Of a DNA stretch of 64,000 nt, positions 1 to 8,641 are shown piece by piece (positions within the stretch are counted from its first letter, which is position 1; every line of letters starts with the position of its first letter). Origin of the DNA: Gillisia lutea. GTDB taxonomy: Bacteria; Bacteroidota; Bacteroidia; Flavobacteriales; Flavobacteriaceae. A model generated the notes under the pieces. It was not told the DNA's origin. It did no database searches and saw only the letters and a list, made by a program, of their open reading frames with translations. Where the stretch lies: positions 186,001-250,000 of the forward strand of contig NZ_JAKGTH010000007.1 of assembly GCF_021568705.1 (NCBI RefSeq), read 5' to 3'. The translations under genes and the position numbers were made by a program.

Positions 1-322
1 GATGCCCGGATGTGGTTCTGTAACTGAAATTTCCTATGCAGAAGAACTTGGGGCAGAAGTGGTCAAAATATTTCCTGGAAGTCAGGTTGGAGGACCTTCT
101 TTTGTAAAGGCTGTAAAAGGTCCGCTGCCGTGGTCTAGCATTATGCCTACAGGAGGAGTAAGTCCAACAAAGGATAATTTAAAAGAATGGTATGATGCCG
201 GAGTCCATTGTGTTGGGATAGGCTCTAAACTCTTCCTCAAAAAAGAAGATGGAACTTTTGATGATCAGGCCATCACTAATACAGTATCTGAGGCCATTAA
301 TATAGTACAGGATCTCAAATGA
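1..322 (+). CDS. eda: KDPG/KHG aldolase, C-terminal part (cut by window edge)
   Basis: Class I aldolase that splits 2-keto-3-deoxy-6-phosphogluconate into pyruvate and glyceraldehyde 3-phosphate, the last step of uronate catabolism. Only about the last 106 residues are in the window; the reading frame is open at base 1, so the start lies upstream. Visible family motifs are PGCGSVTEI, the segment VVKIFPGSQVGG whose lysine is the expected Schiff-base residue, and the phosphate-binding MPTGGVSPTKDN. It closely resembles the complete paralogue at 44557-45228. Its stop codon overlaps the next start (ATGA), so it is translationally coupled to the TRAP transporter genes. Confidence 0.93.
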   Translation, partial: MPGCGSVTEISYAEELGAEVVKIFPGSQVGGPSFVKAVKGPLPWSSIMPTGGVSPTKDNLKEWYDAGVHCVGIGSKLFLKKEDGTFDDQAITNTVSEAINIVQDLK

Positions 323-1305
323 AAAACTATAAAAGATTATATAGCCTTCTACTCCTAGGTGCTTTTTTTCTTCTTTTTTTAGGTTGCAAAGTAAATGAAG
401 AAATTAGAGTGATAAAACTTGGGCATAGTTTAGATATTACCCATCCCGTTCATAAGTCCATGCTATTTATGGCCAAAAGACTCGATGAAAAGTCGAATGG
501 TAGAATGAGAATTGATATCTACCCTAATCAACAATTAGGTTCTGAAAGAGAATGTTTAGAGCTCCTTCAAATTGGTAGTTTAGGAATGACCAAAGTTTCT
601 ACCGGAGTAATGGAGAATTTTGCACCAGAGTTAAAAGTATTTGGTTTACCCTTTTTATTTAGAGATAGAGAGCATCGCTTTCAAGTTCTTGAAGGAAAGA
701 TTGGAGAAGATTTCCTGAATTCGACTATAGATAAAAGACTTAAAGGTTTAACTTTTTATGACGCTGGTAGCAGAAGCTTTTATAGCAAAACTCCAATAGA
801 AGGTCCTCATGATCTCAAAGGTTTGAAATTGCGAGTAATGGAAAGCCAAACCGCTATCAATATGGTTAAAAACTTAGGAGGCTCACCAACTCCTATTGCA
901 TGGGGAGAACTATATACTGCTTTACAACAAGGGATTGTAGACGGTGCGGAAAATAACCTTCCCAGCTTTCACCTTTCCCGTCATTATGAAGTGTGTAAAT
1001 ATTTGATTTTGGATGAACATACAGCCCTTCCAGATGAATTAGTAATAGGAACACCAATATGGAACCAGCTTAGTCCGCAAGAACAGAAATGGTTAAAAGA
1101 GTCCGCAATGGAATCTTCAGAATATGAAAAGGAAGTATGGCGTAAAGCAGAATTGCATGCGCTTGAGGAAATTAAAAAAGCGGGAGTAACTGTAATAGAG
1201 GCTAAAAAGGAGGAATTTAGAAAACTTGTTAAACCTATGTATGACGAATTTTCTTTAGACTCAAATATGCGTTCGATAATTCAAGAGATTCAGAATATAA
1301 AGTAG
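319..1305 (+). CDS. dctP: TRAP transporter solute-binding protein, lipoprotein (uronate type)
   Basis: DctP-family binding protein that captures an organic acid outside the inner membrane and hands it to DctQM. The first 23 residues form a lipoprotein signal with lipobox LFLGC (Cys23), so it is probably membrane anchored rather than freely periplasmic. Family hallmarks are the LGHSL start of the mature domain, LGSERECLELLQIG, the substrate-binding arginine in GLKLRVMES, and QQGIVDGAENN. Uronate as substrate is inferred from the flanking eda, uxaB and uxaA genes. The start overlaps the eda stop by 4 bp. A second, clearly related copy is at 45225-46199. Confidence 0.93.
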   Translation: MKNYKRLYSLLLLGAFFLLFLGCKVNEEIRVIKLGHSLDITHPVHKSMLFMAKRLDEKSNGRMRIDIYPNQQLGSERECLELLQIGSLGMTKVSTGVMENFAPELKVFGLPFLFRDREHRFQVLEGKIGEDFLNSTIDKRLKGLTFYDAGSRSFYSKTPIEGPHDLKGLKLRVMESQTAINMVKNLGGSPTPIAWGELYTALQQGIVDGAENNLPSFHLSRHYEVCKYLILDEHTALPDELVIGTPIWNQLSPQEQKWLKESAMESSEYEKEVWRKAELHALEEIKKAGVTVIEAKKEEFRKLVKPMYDEFSLDSNMRSIIQEIQNIK

Positions 1306-1307
1306 TT

Positions 1308-1775
1308 ATGAAAAAAAGCTTAGATAAAATTTTGGGGAGTTTTTTAGTATTTCTCATGGGTACAATTGTTCTCGCTGTTTTGTGGCAGGTCTTCTCAAGA
1401 TACGTGCTTCATTCTCCAAGTTCTGTAACAGAAGAACTTGCCCGCTATTTATTGATTTGGATAGGAATATTAGGTGCTGCTTATGCAGCTGGACAACAAG
1501 ACCATTTAGCTATTAACTTACTTGAAGAAAGACTTGATAAGCAAAATCGAAAACGATTGAGAATTGGCATCGATCTTCTTATAATTTTCTTTTGCGTTAC
1601 AGTTTTAATTATAGGTGGAGGAAATTTGGTTTATGTAAACTACGACTTAGGACAAAGCTCAGCAGCGTTGGAAATTCCTTTATATATCGTTTACGCCGTA
1701 ATTCCTTTAAGCGGAATATTGATCATCGCTTATAAAAGCAATGAAATTTTAAACCCTGAAAAATATTTATCATGA
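1308..1775 (+). CDS. dctQ: TRAP transporter small permease
   Basis: Four-helix small membrane subunit of a TRAP transporter, 155 residues, the usual size. Hydrophobic segments lie at about 10-30, 48-65, 85-108 and 122-142. The family signature SVTEELARYLLIWIGILGAAYAA is present around residues 39-61. It starts 2 bp after dctP and overlaps dctM by 4 bp, so the three subunits should be made together. It works with the large subunit to couple uronate uptake to an ion gradient, probably sodium as known for the family. Confidence 0.93.
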   Translation: MKKSLDKILGSFLVFLMGTIVLAVLWQVFSRYVLHSPSSVTEELARYLLIWIGILGAAYAAGQQDHLAINLLEERLDKQNRKRLRIGIDLLIIFFCVTVLIIGGGNLVYVNYDLGQSSAALEIPLYIVYAVIPLSGILIIAYKSNEILNPEKYLS

Positions 1776-3061
1776 TTTCAGAAATTTTGATATTGGTGAT
1801 TTCATTTTTAGTCCTTTTAGCTATAGGAGTTCCCGTAGCATGGTCTATTGGATTATCCTGTTTGTTTACAATGCTGGCAACTATAGATTCATTGGCTGCA
1901 TTTACCACAGTAGCACAAAGAATGGCTACAGGATTAGATAGTTTTTCTCTTCTTGCAATACCATTTTTCATTCTTGCCGGACAAATAATGAATCAGGGTG
2001 GTATAGCAAACCGACTTATTAATTTTGCAAAAGCTCTCATTGGTTCACTCCCTGGCGGTTTAGTATATGTAAATGTGATCGCAGCTATGTTATTTGGAGC
2101 TATTTCCGGATCGGCGGTTGCCGCAGCTTCGGCTATTGGAGGGATTCTAGGTCCACCAATGGAAAAAGAAAATTATTCAAGAGAATTTGGTGCTGCAATT
2201 AACGTAACTTCATCTACTACTGGTTTGGTAATTCCTCCTTCGAATGTTCTCATAGTTTATTCTTTAGCTAGTGGGGGGGTCTCAATTGCTTCACTTTTTC
2301 TAGCTGGATATCTGCCAGGAATTTTAATGGGACTTGCACTAATGCTTGTAGCCGCAGTATGGATTAAAAAGAAAAAATATCCTTCTGGTAAGCCAAGTAG
2401 CATTGGAATTGTACTTTCCACATTTTTAAAAGCGCTTCCAAGTTTACTATTATTGGTTGTGGTAATAGGAGGAATAGTTTCTGGAATATTTACAGCCACA
2501 GAAGCTTCAGGGATAGCGGTTTTATATTGCCTAATACTTTCTTTTATCTATGGAGAGCTTAATAAGAAGCTTCTGCATAAGGTTTTCTTAAGCTCAGTAG
2601 GCACCACAGCTATAGTTATGCTTCTTATAGCGACATCCATGAGTATGTCTTGGGTAATGTCTTACGAAAATATACCGCAATCTGTTAGTGAGGTGCTTCT
2701 TGCTTTAAGTGATAATAAATATGTGATATTATTAATCATCAATTTGTTGTTGCTTTTTGTAGGCACATTTATGGATATGACACCTGCAGTATTAATTTTT
2801 ACACCAATATTTTTGCCAGTAGTTGTAAATCTGGGAATAGATCCTGTTCACTTCGGAATTGTAATGGTTATGAATTTATGTGTTGGTTTGTGTACGCCAC
2901 CCGTAGGAGCAGTATTATTTATTGGAGTAGGAGTTGCCAAAACAACCATTCAAAAAGTAATGAAGCCATTACTACCTTTATATCTAGTAATGTTTATAGT
3001 ATTACTGTTAGTGACTTTTATTCCGGCTATCAGTCTATGGTTACCAAGTTTATTTGAATAA
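1772..3061 (+). CDS. dctM: TRAP transporter large permease
   Basis: Large membrane subunit of the TRAP transporter, about 429 residues with roughly a dozen hydrophobic helices, the normal length for DctM. Recognisable segments include LDSFSLLAIPFFILAGQIM near the N-terminus, AAMLFGAISGSAVAAASAIG, and the C-terminal LTP-like stretch NLCVGLCTPPVGAVLFIG. It carries the ion and substrate translocation path. Last subunit gene of the eda-dctP-dctQ-dctM unit and followed after 14 bp by uxaB, which points to galacturonate or a related hexuronate as cargo. Confidence 0.94.
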   Translation: MISEILILVISFLVLLAIGVPVAWSIGLSCLFTMLATIDSLAAFTTVAQRMATGLDSFSLLAIPFFILAGQIMNQGGIANRLINFAKALIGSLPGGLVYVNVIAAMLFGAISGSAVAAASAIGGILGPPMEKENYSREFGAAINVTSSTTGLVIPPSNVLIVYSLASGGVSIASLFLAGYLPGILMGLALMLVAAVWIKKKKYPSGKPSSIGIVLSTFLKALPSLLLLVVVIGGIVSGIFTATEASGIAVLYCLILSFIYGELNKKLLHKVFLSSVGTTAIVMLLIATSMSMSWVMSYENIPQSVSEVLLALSDNKYVILLIINLLLLFVGTFMDMTPAVLIFTPIFLPVVVNLGIDPVHFGIVMVMNLCVGLCTPPVGAVLFIGVGVAKTTIQKVMKPLLPLYLVMFIVLLLVTFIPAISLWLPSLFE

Positions 3062-3075
3062 ATACAATTTTTATT

Positions 3076-4536
3076 ATGGAAAACATTGAAACTAAAATAC
3101 TAAACAGAGAAAACTTAGGGATAACCGAACGTCTTCCTATAAAGGTTGTACAATACGGGGAAGGAAATTTCCTGAGAGCCTTTGTAGACTATATAATTGA
3201 TAAACTTAATAAGGAAGCGGGATTTAATGCCGGCGTGGCGGTAATTCAACCGCTACCAGACGGCCTTGTTAATATGCTTAATCATCAGGATGGTCTTTAT
3301 AATTTATTTATGAAGGGAATTAAGAAGGGCAAAGAGATTCAGGAAAATGTTACTATTTCTTGTATTCAAAAAGGGATCGATCCCTATAAACATTATCAAG
3401 AATATTTAGATCTTGCTAAAGAAGAAGAACTTCAATTCTTAATATCCAATACTACTGAAGCAGGAATAGCCTTCGACAAATCTGATACTTTAAAAGGTTT
3501 TCCGCATAAAAGTTTTCCCGCGAAAGTGACTGCTTTGTTATACGAGAGATTTAAATATTTTAATGCTGCTTCAGATAAAGGATTGACTATAATTCCATGT
3601 GAACTGATTAATAATAATGCTGATACGCTTAAAGAAATTATCCTTAAGTATGCTGAATTATGGAGTTTAGAACCTGAATTTAAGACATGGTTAAATGAGA
3701 GCAGTAGTTTTCATAATACGCTTGTAGATAGAATTGTTCCAGGGTATCCAAAAGATGATATCGAATCTTATCAAAGTCAGCTAGAACTGGAAGATAAATT
3801 AATTGTTTCTGCAGAAGTGTTCTTACTTTGGGTAATTGAAGGAGGAGAGAAATTAAAAGCTCAAATCCCTTTTGATAAGATCGATGAGAATATTCTTATA
3901 GTTAAAGATATGCAACCGTATAGAACCCGGAAGGTTAGAATTTTAAATGGTGCTCATACTGCCATGGTTCCTTTTTCTATTCTCTTTGGGAATGAAACAG
4001 TTAAAGAAACTGTAGATAATTCATTCACTGGAGATTTTATTCGAAAGGCCGTTTTTGAAGAAATTAATCCTACGCTGTCATTACCATCTGGAGAATTAGA
4101 AACTTTTGCAGATGAAGTTTTTGATAGATTTAGAAACCCCTTTATAAAGCATCAGTTGGCCAGTATAGCTTTGAACAGTATTTCAAAATTTAAGGTCAGA
4201 GTATTGCCGAGCCTACTAGGTTTTCAGGAAAGATACAATCGATTACCTTCAAGGCTTACCTTTGCATTTGCTTGTTTGATTCGTTTTTATGATGGAAAAT
4301 GGCAAGGAAATAGTCTTCCTGTAAATGATAGTGATGAGGTAGTTTCGGTAATGAAAAAGTTCTGGGAACTTAATAGTTATAACGAGCTTACAGAGCAAGT
4401 ACTTGCAAAGGAAGATTTTTGGGATAGGAATCTTAATAAGGTTCCTGAATTAAAGGATAAAATAGTTAAAGCCTTAGAATTAATAGATACCAAAGGAATT
4501 GAGGAAGGCTATTCTGTATTTTCGAAATACGAATAA
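3076..4536 (+). CDS. uxaB: Tagaturonate reductase (altronate oxidoreductase)
   Basis: NADH-dependent enzyme of the mannitol dehydrogenase family that reduces D-tagaturonate to D-altronate, the second step of galacturonate use. Length 486 residues fits UxaB. The N-terminal nucleotide-binding region reads QYGEGNFLRAFVDYIID (about 24-40). The C-terminal domain has the conserved RTRKVRILNGAHTAMVPFSI segment (about 281-300), where the lysine and the NGAH motif are typical of the active site of polyol/uronate dehydrogenases. It lies between the TRAP transporter and uxaA, giving a transport-reduce-dehydrate order. A UxuB-type fructuronate reductase is related, but the adjacent uxaA favours UxaB. Confidence 0.93.
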   Translation: MENIETKILNRENLGITERLPIKVVQYGEGNFLRAFVDYIIDKLNKEAGFNAGVAVIQPLPDGLVNMLNHQDGLYNLFMKGIKKGKEIQENVTISCIQKGIDPYKHYQEYLDLAKEEELQFLISNTTEAGIAFDKSDTLKGFPHKSFPAKVTALLYERFKYFNAASDKGLTIIPCELINNNADTLKEIILKYAELWSLEPEFKTWLNESSSFHNTLVDRIVPGYPKDDIESYQSQLELEDKLIVSAEVFLLWVIEGGEKLKAQIPFDKIDENILIVKDMQPYRTRKVRILNGAHTAMVPFSILFGNETVKETVDNSFTGDFIRKAVFEEINPTLSLPSGELETFADEVFDRFRNPFIKHQLASIALNSISKFKVRVLPSLLGFQERYNRLPSRLTFAFACLIRFYDGKWQGNSLPVNDSDEVVSVMKKFWELNSYNELTEQVLAKEDFWDRNLNKVPELKDKIVKALELIDTKGIEEGYSVFSKYE

Positions 4537-4542
4537 TTTAAG

Positions 4543-6165
4543 ATGTTGATTATGAAAAGTAAATTGATAAAAGTCCAAAACGAAGACAATGTTGCTATTG
4601 CTTTAGTTGATCTATGGCAGGGTGATAAGATTGATTTTGAAGGAGAGGAAGTTTTAGTTCTTTCAGATACTCAGGCCAAACATAAAATTAGCATGGTAGA
4701 TCTTGCTCCCGGCGATAAGATTTACATGTATGGGGTGCTTGTTGGAAAAGCAACAGAGATAATTAAAAGAGGTGGCAAGCTTACTACAGAAAATGTTAAA
4801 CATGAAGCTAATTCTACATTTAACAAATCTGAAACCACTCCCTGGAAAGCTCCGAATGTTTCCAAATATAAGAATCAATCTTTTCTTGGCTATCATAGGC
4901 CAGATGGACAGGTGGGTACAGCTAATGTTTGGTTATTTTTTCCACTAGTATTCTGTGAGAACAGGAATGTAGAATTGTTAAAGGATATATTTGAAAAGGA
5001 ATTTTCATTCCATAAATCACCAAAACAAAGACAATTACTTAGAAATCTGATTTCTGGAAATGAGGATACTGTTATAGATATTGAAGAAGAAGAAACCGCA
5101 GTCTTTGATAATATTGAAGTGAAATTCATTACACATCAGGGTGGATGCGGAGGAATACGTCAGGATTCGGTAATGTTATCAAAATTACTAGCGGGTTATG
5201 TGAATAATCCGAATGTTGCAGGAGCAACTGTTCTCAGTCTGGGATGTCAAAACTTGCAAATTGATATTTTTAAGAATGCTTTAAATAAGATCAATTCAGA
5301 TATTAAAAAGCCGGTGCTTATTTACGAGCAGCAACAAATGGGTACAGTCGATGAAATGCTTAATAGCATTATTAAAGATTCTTTTGAAGGGATTAAAAAG
5401 GCAAATGAGATCAAAAGGGAACCAGCGCCTTTATCTAAGCTGAAACTTGGTTTAGAGTGCGGTGGATCTGATGGTTTCTCCGGTATTTCAGCCAATCCTG
5501 CTTTGGGTTATGTTTCTGACATGTTAGCTGCTTTAGGTGGTTCACCAATACTTTCCGAATTTCCTGAGTTATGCGGAGTGGAGCAGGAATTGGTAAATCG
5601 TTGTGTAGATGATGAAACTGCTGAGAAATTCATGGGTCTTATGAAATCTTACGAAAATGCCGCAGAAGCTGCAGGTTCCGGGTTTGATATGAATCCGTCT
5701 CCAGGAAATATTAAAGATGGTTTAATAACCGACGCTATGAAATCTGCGGGTGCGGCTAAGAAAGGTGGAACCTCGCCAATTCAGGCAGTTTTAGACTATG
5801 GAGAATATGTCACCAAACCAGGTCTGAATCTTTTGTGTACTCCTGGAAATGATGTGGAAAGTACTACTGGTATGGTGGGTTCTGGGGCAAATATAGTTGT
5901 ATTTACCACTGGACTGGGAACTCCTACCGGAAATCCAATCGCTCCAGTAATAAAGATGTCCTCCAATTCAATTTTAGCAGGTAGAATGCCAGATATAATT
6001 GATGTAGATGCGGGAGATGTTATAAAAGGGGAAAAGACGATTCCCGAAATGGGAGAGGAATTATTCGATTATATAATTGGTGTAGCCAGTGGGAAAATTA
6101 GATCTAAAGCAGATCAGTTAAATCAGGATGATTTTATTCCTTGGAAAAGAGGGGTTTCCCTTTAA
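4543..6165 (+). CDS. uxaA: Altronate dehydratase
   Basis: Dehydrates D-altronate to 2-keto-3-deoxygluconate. The protein has the two-part family layout: an N-terminal SAF-like domain (about 8-80, with EDNVAIALVDLWQGD) and a C-terminal UxaA/GarD catalytic domain from about residue 105. The catalytic part shows THQGGCGGIRQDS, LSLGCQN, LGLECGGSDGFSGISANPALG and TTGMVGSGANIVVFTTG. Length 540 is slightly above the common size, mainly from the linker between domains. An alternative ATG nine bases downstream (4552) would give the more usual start MKSKLIKVQ. Follows uxaB by 6 bp. Confidence 0.94.
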   Translation: MLIMKSKLIKVQNEDNVAIALVDLWQGDKIDFEGEEVLVLSDTQAKHKISMVDLAPGDKIYMYGVLVGKATEIIKRGGKLTTENVKHEANSTFNKSETTPWKAPNVSKYKNQSFLGYHRPDGQVGTANVWLFFPLVFCENRNVELLKDIFEKEFSFHKSPKQRQLLRNLISGNEDTVIDIEEEETAVFDNIEVKFITHQGGCGGIRQDSVMLSKLLAGYVNNPNVAGATVLSLGCQNLQIDIFKNALNKINSDIKKPVLIYEQQQMGTVDEMLNSIIKDSFEGIKKANEIKREPAPLSKLKLGLECGGSDGFSGISANPALGYVSDMLAALGGSPILSEFPELCGVEQELVNRCVDDETAEKFMGLMKSYENAAEAAGSGFDMNPSPGNIKDGLITDAMKSAGAAKKGGTSPIQAVLDYGEYVTKPGLNLLCTPGNDVESTTGMVGSGANIVVFTTGLGTPTGNPIAPVIKMSSNSILAGRMPDIIDVDAGDVIKGEKTIPEMGEELFDYIIGVASGKIRSKADQLNQDDFIPWKRGVSL

Positions 6166-6170
6166 TTTCA

Positions 6171-7358
6171 ATGAATAGTTACAAAAAACATATTAGAACG
6201 GGCCTTATAGGATCTGGTTTTGCTGCTAAATTCCATTTGGATGCTCTTAGAAAGGTGTATGGAGTTAAAGTAGAAATTATTGGAGTTTATTCAAAAACTA
6301 TTGATAAATGCAATCGGTTTTGCCACGAAAATTCCTTAAAACCTTTTTCAAATCTGGATGAACTGATAGATGCATCCGATGTACTGCATCTATGTACCCC
6401 GCCGGTTACTCATGAGCCCTTAGCAATTCAAATTCTGAAACAAAATAAACATGTCATTATTGAAAAACCTTTAACGGGATATTTCGGGAATGGCAAGTTA
6501 GATTTTTCAGGAGATAATTTTGATAAGGAAGATGGTTTTAAAAAAGCAATGGAGAGCGTTCAACATATGTTGGAAGCGGAAAAGAATAGTGAAGGAAAGA
6601 TTCTTTATGCTGAAAATTGGGTATACGCACCTGCTATTCAAAAGGAAAAGGAGCTTATTGAGAAAACTAGATCTCAAATTTTATGGATACAGGCTCAGCA
6701 GTCACATTCAGGATCTCATTCCAAAGCTTATGGAAAATGGAATTTATCTGGAGGAGGCTCTCTAATGGGGAAAGGCTGTCATCCCCTAACAGGAGCAATT
6801 TATCTAAAACATGTAGAAGGGAACATCAATAACGGGAAGCCTATCCGGCCTAAATCGGTTACTTGTCGAACGCATAGTATTACCAGATTAGAGAATTTCA
6901 GAAATCAAGGTCATTTAAGAGATGGTTATACAGATGTTGAAGATTATGCGTTTACACATGTGGTTTTTGAAGATGGTACTATAGCAGACATAACTGCTAG
7001 TGAACTGCTGCATGGAGGAGTTAAAAACTACTTAGAAGTGCATGCGAATAATCATCGTACTATTTGTAATCTAACCCCTAATAATGCTATGCAAACCTAT
7101 AATCCGGTAGATAGTGCTTTTAATGATGTTTATGTTGTTGAAAAGACCGGAACAAAAGAAGGCTGGTCTAATATTTCTCCAGACGAAGCATGGTTTAACG
7201 GCTATCAGCATGAAATGGAAGCGTTTTATGAAGCCATCTCAATAGGTAAAGAGCCGGAAAGCAACAGTACTTTGGCTACCGATGTTATTCTTACCATTTA
7301 TTCGTCCTATAAATCTGCACAAAAACGAGGAGTAGAAATTATTATTCCCACTTTATAG
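6171..7358 (+). CDS. Gfo/Idh/MocA family sugar dehydrogenase, substrate unknown
   Basis: NAD(P)-binding Rossmann oxidoreductase. Seen: GLIGSGFAAKFHLDAL (dinucleotide fold near the N-terminus), LHLCTPPVTHEP and HVIIEKPL (the EKP motif whose lysine is catalytic in the family), then a C-terminal substrate domain with GGGSLMGKGCHPLTGAIYL, where the histidine is the likely second catalytic residue. The longest open frame begins at a TTG inside uxaA (6141); ATG 6171, 5 bp after the uxaA stop, gives a normal Rossmann start and is preferred. Position as last gene of a galacturonate operon suggests a sugar acid or lactone as substrate, which is inference. It is convergent with the LacI gene, with only 17 bp between. 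Confidence 0.88.
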   Translation: MNSYKKHIRTGLIGSGFAAKFHLDALRKVYGVKVEIIGVYSKTIDKCNRFCHENSLKPFSNLDELIDASDVLHLCTPPVTHEPLAIQILKQNKHVIIEKPLTGYFGNGKLDFSGDNFDKEDGFKKAMESVQHMLEAEKNSEGKILYAENWVYAPAIQKEKELIEKTRSQILWIQAQQSHSGSHSKAYGKWNLSGGGSLMGKGCHPLTGAIYLKHVEGNINNGKPIRPKSVTCRTHSITRLENFRNQGHLRDGYTDVEDYAFTHVVFEDGTIADITASELLHGGVKNYLEVHANNHRTICNLTPNNAMQTYNPVDSAFNDVYVVEKTGTKEGWSNISPDEAWFNGYQHEMEAFYEAISIGKEPESNSTLATDVILTIYSSYKSAQKRGVEIIIPTL

Positions 7359-7375
7359 GCTTAAATTAAAGGTGA

Positions 7376-8413
7376 TTATTTAAATTTCAATAGTTTTCTA
7401 TTAGAAGATTCTCGAATAAAAAGTTCAGGTGCTAGCACAACTTTCTTTTCAATACTTATAGTTTGATTTCCTTTAACCTGCTCTAGAAATACCTGCGCAG
7501 CTATTTTTCCCATCATTTGAGGTGTCTGATCAATAGAGGTAATAGGTAGTTCCATATACTTTGTAAAAGGCTCATTACTGAAACCAACAACACATACATC
7601 TTCTGGAATCTTGATCTTTCTATTTTTAAGTTCCTGAATGGCTCCTAGAGCTGCATAGTCCCCGGCAGAAAATATGGCATCCGGCTTATTTTCAAGTTCC
7701 CACAGTTGAGTGACAGCCTGAATTCCAGATTCAATTTTACTACTTGTTTGTATTACCAGGTTTTTATCATAAGCAATATTATATTCTTTAAGTGCCGATT
7801 TATAGCCTTCAAATCTATTTCGATATATTTCAAGATTAATATCACCAGATAGATGTGCTATTCTATTGCAACCTTCATTAATTAAATGTTCGGTTGCTAT
7901 AAAGCCTGCTTTAAAATCATCAAGAACCACAGAGCTTACTCCGGGGAATTCCAGTTTCCTGTCAAAGAAGACGATGGGAGTATTTTCTTCCAAGGCTTTC
8001 CTGATATGATCAGTTGTTTGCGTAGTCTTGGAAACAGACATGAAAATTCCATCAATTTGTGTATTTAATAAGGTGTTTAATTGCTGGATCTCATTTTCTT
8101 CCTCTTCATGAGACTGACAAATAATTACATGATATCCATTAGGATTTAACTCCTCTTCAATACCTCTTATTATAGAAGAGAAAAAGCTTCTATTGATATA
8201 TGGAACGATTATCCCTACATTATTCGTTCTTCCATTTTTTAGTGCCTGGGCTAAACGATTTTGTTTATAATTCATTTCAGTTGCAGTTTTAGCAACCAAG
8301 GCACGAGTCTTCTCACTTATTTTTGGATTATTATTAAGAGCTCGAGAAACAGTAGCAGCGCTTATATTTAGCTTTTTTGAAATATCATAAATAGTTATTT
8401 TATCCTTTTTCAT
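7376..8413 (-). CDS. LacI-family transcriptional regulator (pectin/galacturonate side)
   Basis: Sugar-responsive DNA-binding regulator of 345 residues. The N-terminal helix-turn-helix is clear (ITIYDISKKLNISAATVSRALNNNPKIS, residues 6-33), followed by the hinge NYKQNRLAQALKNG and a periplasmic-binding-protein-like effector domain (VGIIVPYINRSFFSSIIRGIEEEL onward to about 335). Transcribed divergently from the CE8 gene and convergently to the galacturonate operon. It is the natural candidate for the AATCGATT-cored palindromes at 8571 and 9774. The effector is unknown; a uronate or KDG-like intermediate would fit the neighbours. Confidence 0.92.
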   Translation of the reverse strand: MKKDKITIYDISKKLNISAATVSRALNNNPKISEKTRALVAKTATEMNYKQNRLAQALKNGRTNNVGIIVPYINRSFFSSIIRGIEEELNPNGYHVIICQSHEEEENEIQQLNTLLNTQIDGIFMSVSKTTQTTDHIRKALEENTPIVFFDRKLEFPGVSSVVLDDFKAGFIATEHLINEGCNRIAHLSGDINLEIYRNRFEGYKSALKEYNIAYDKNLVIQTSSKIESGIQAVTQLWELENKPDAIFSAGDYAALGAIQELKNRKIKIPEDVCVVGFSNEPFTKYMELPITSIDQTPQMMGKIAAQVFLEQVKGNQTISIEKKVVLAPELFIRESSNRKLLKFK

Positions 8414-8454
8414 TAGGTAAGTTTGTTTAGATAACTAAAAGAAAATTCCATTTT

Positions 8455-8462
8455 CAAATTTA
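8455..8462 (-). promoter_or_regulatory. Candidate -7 element for the LacI gene
   Basis: On the minus strand this reads TAAATTTG, an exact fit to the Bacteroidota -7 consensus TAnnTTTG, 41 bp upstream of the regulator's ATG. No good TTG at the usual -33 spacing was found, so it is a candidate only. Confidence 0.4.
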
Positions 8463-8570
8463 GAATATCCGAAATATGAATTAAAAATGGGGTCAAACGT
8501 TAATTATAACTTATTATTCTTAAAAATATGGATTTTTTTTCAGGGATGTGAAAAAATAATAATAATTTAA

Positions 8571-8582
8571 GTAATCGATTAC
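8571..8582. promoter_or_regulatory. LacI-type operator, pectin flavour (upstream of CE8)
   Basis: Perfect 12-bp palindrome GTAATCGATTAC centred on CG, the usual symmetry of LacI-family operators. It lies between the divergent LacI gene and the CE8 gene. Immediately downstream are a TTG (8584-8586) and, 20 bp further, TTTATTGC, a loose -33/-7 pair for the CE8 gene, so a bound repressor would cover the -33 region. Confidence 0.7.
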
Positions 8583-8641
8583 ATTGAGTTAAGTGCAAAA
8601 ATAGGCTTTATTGCTCAATTAATAAATTTCAACTTATAGTT

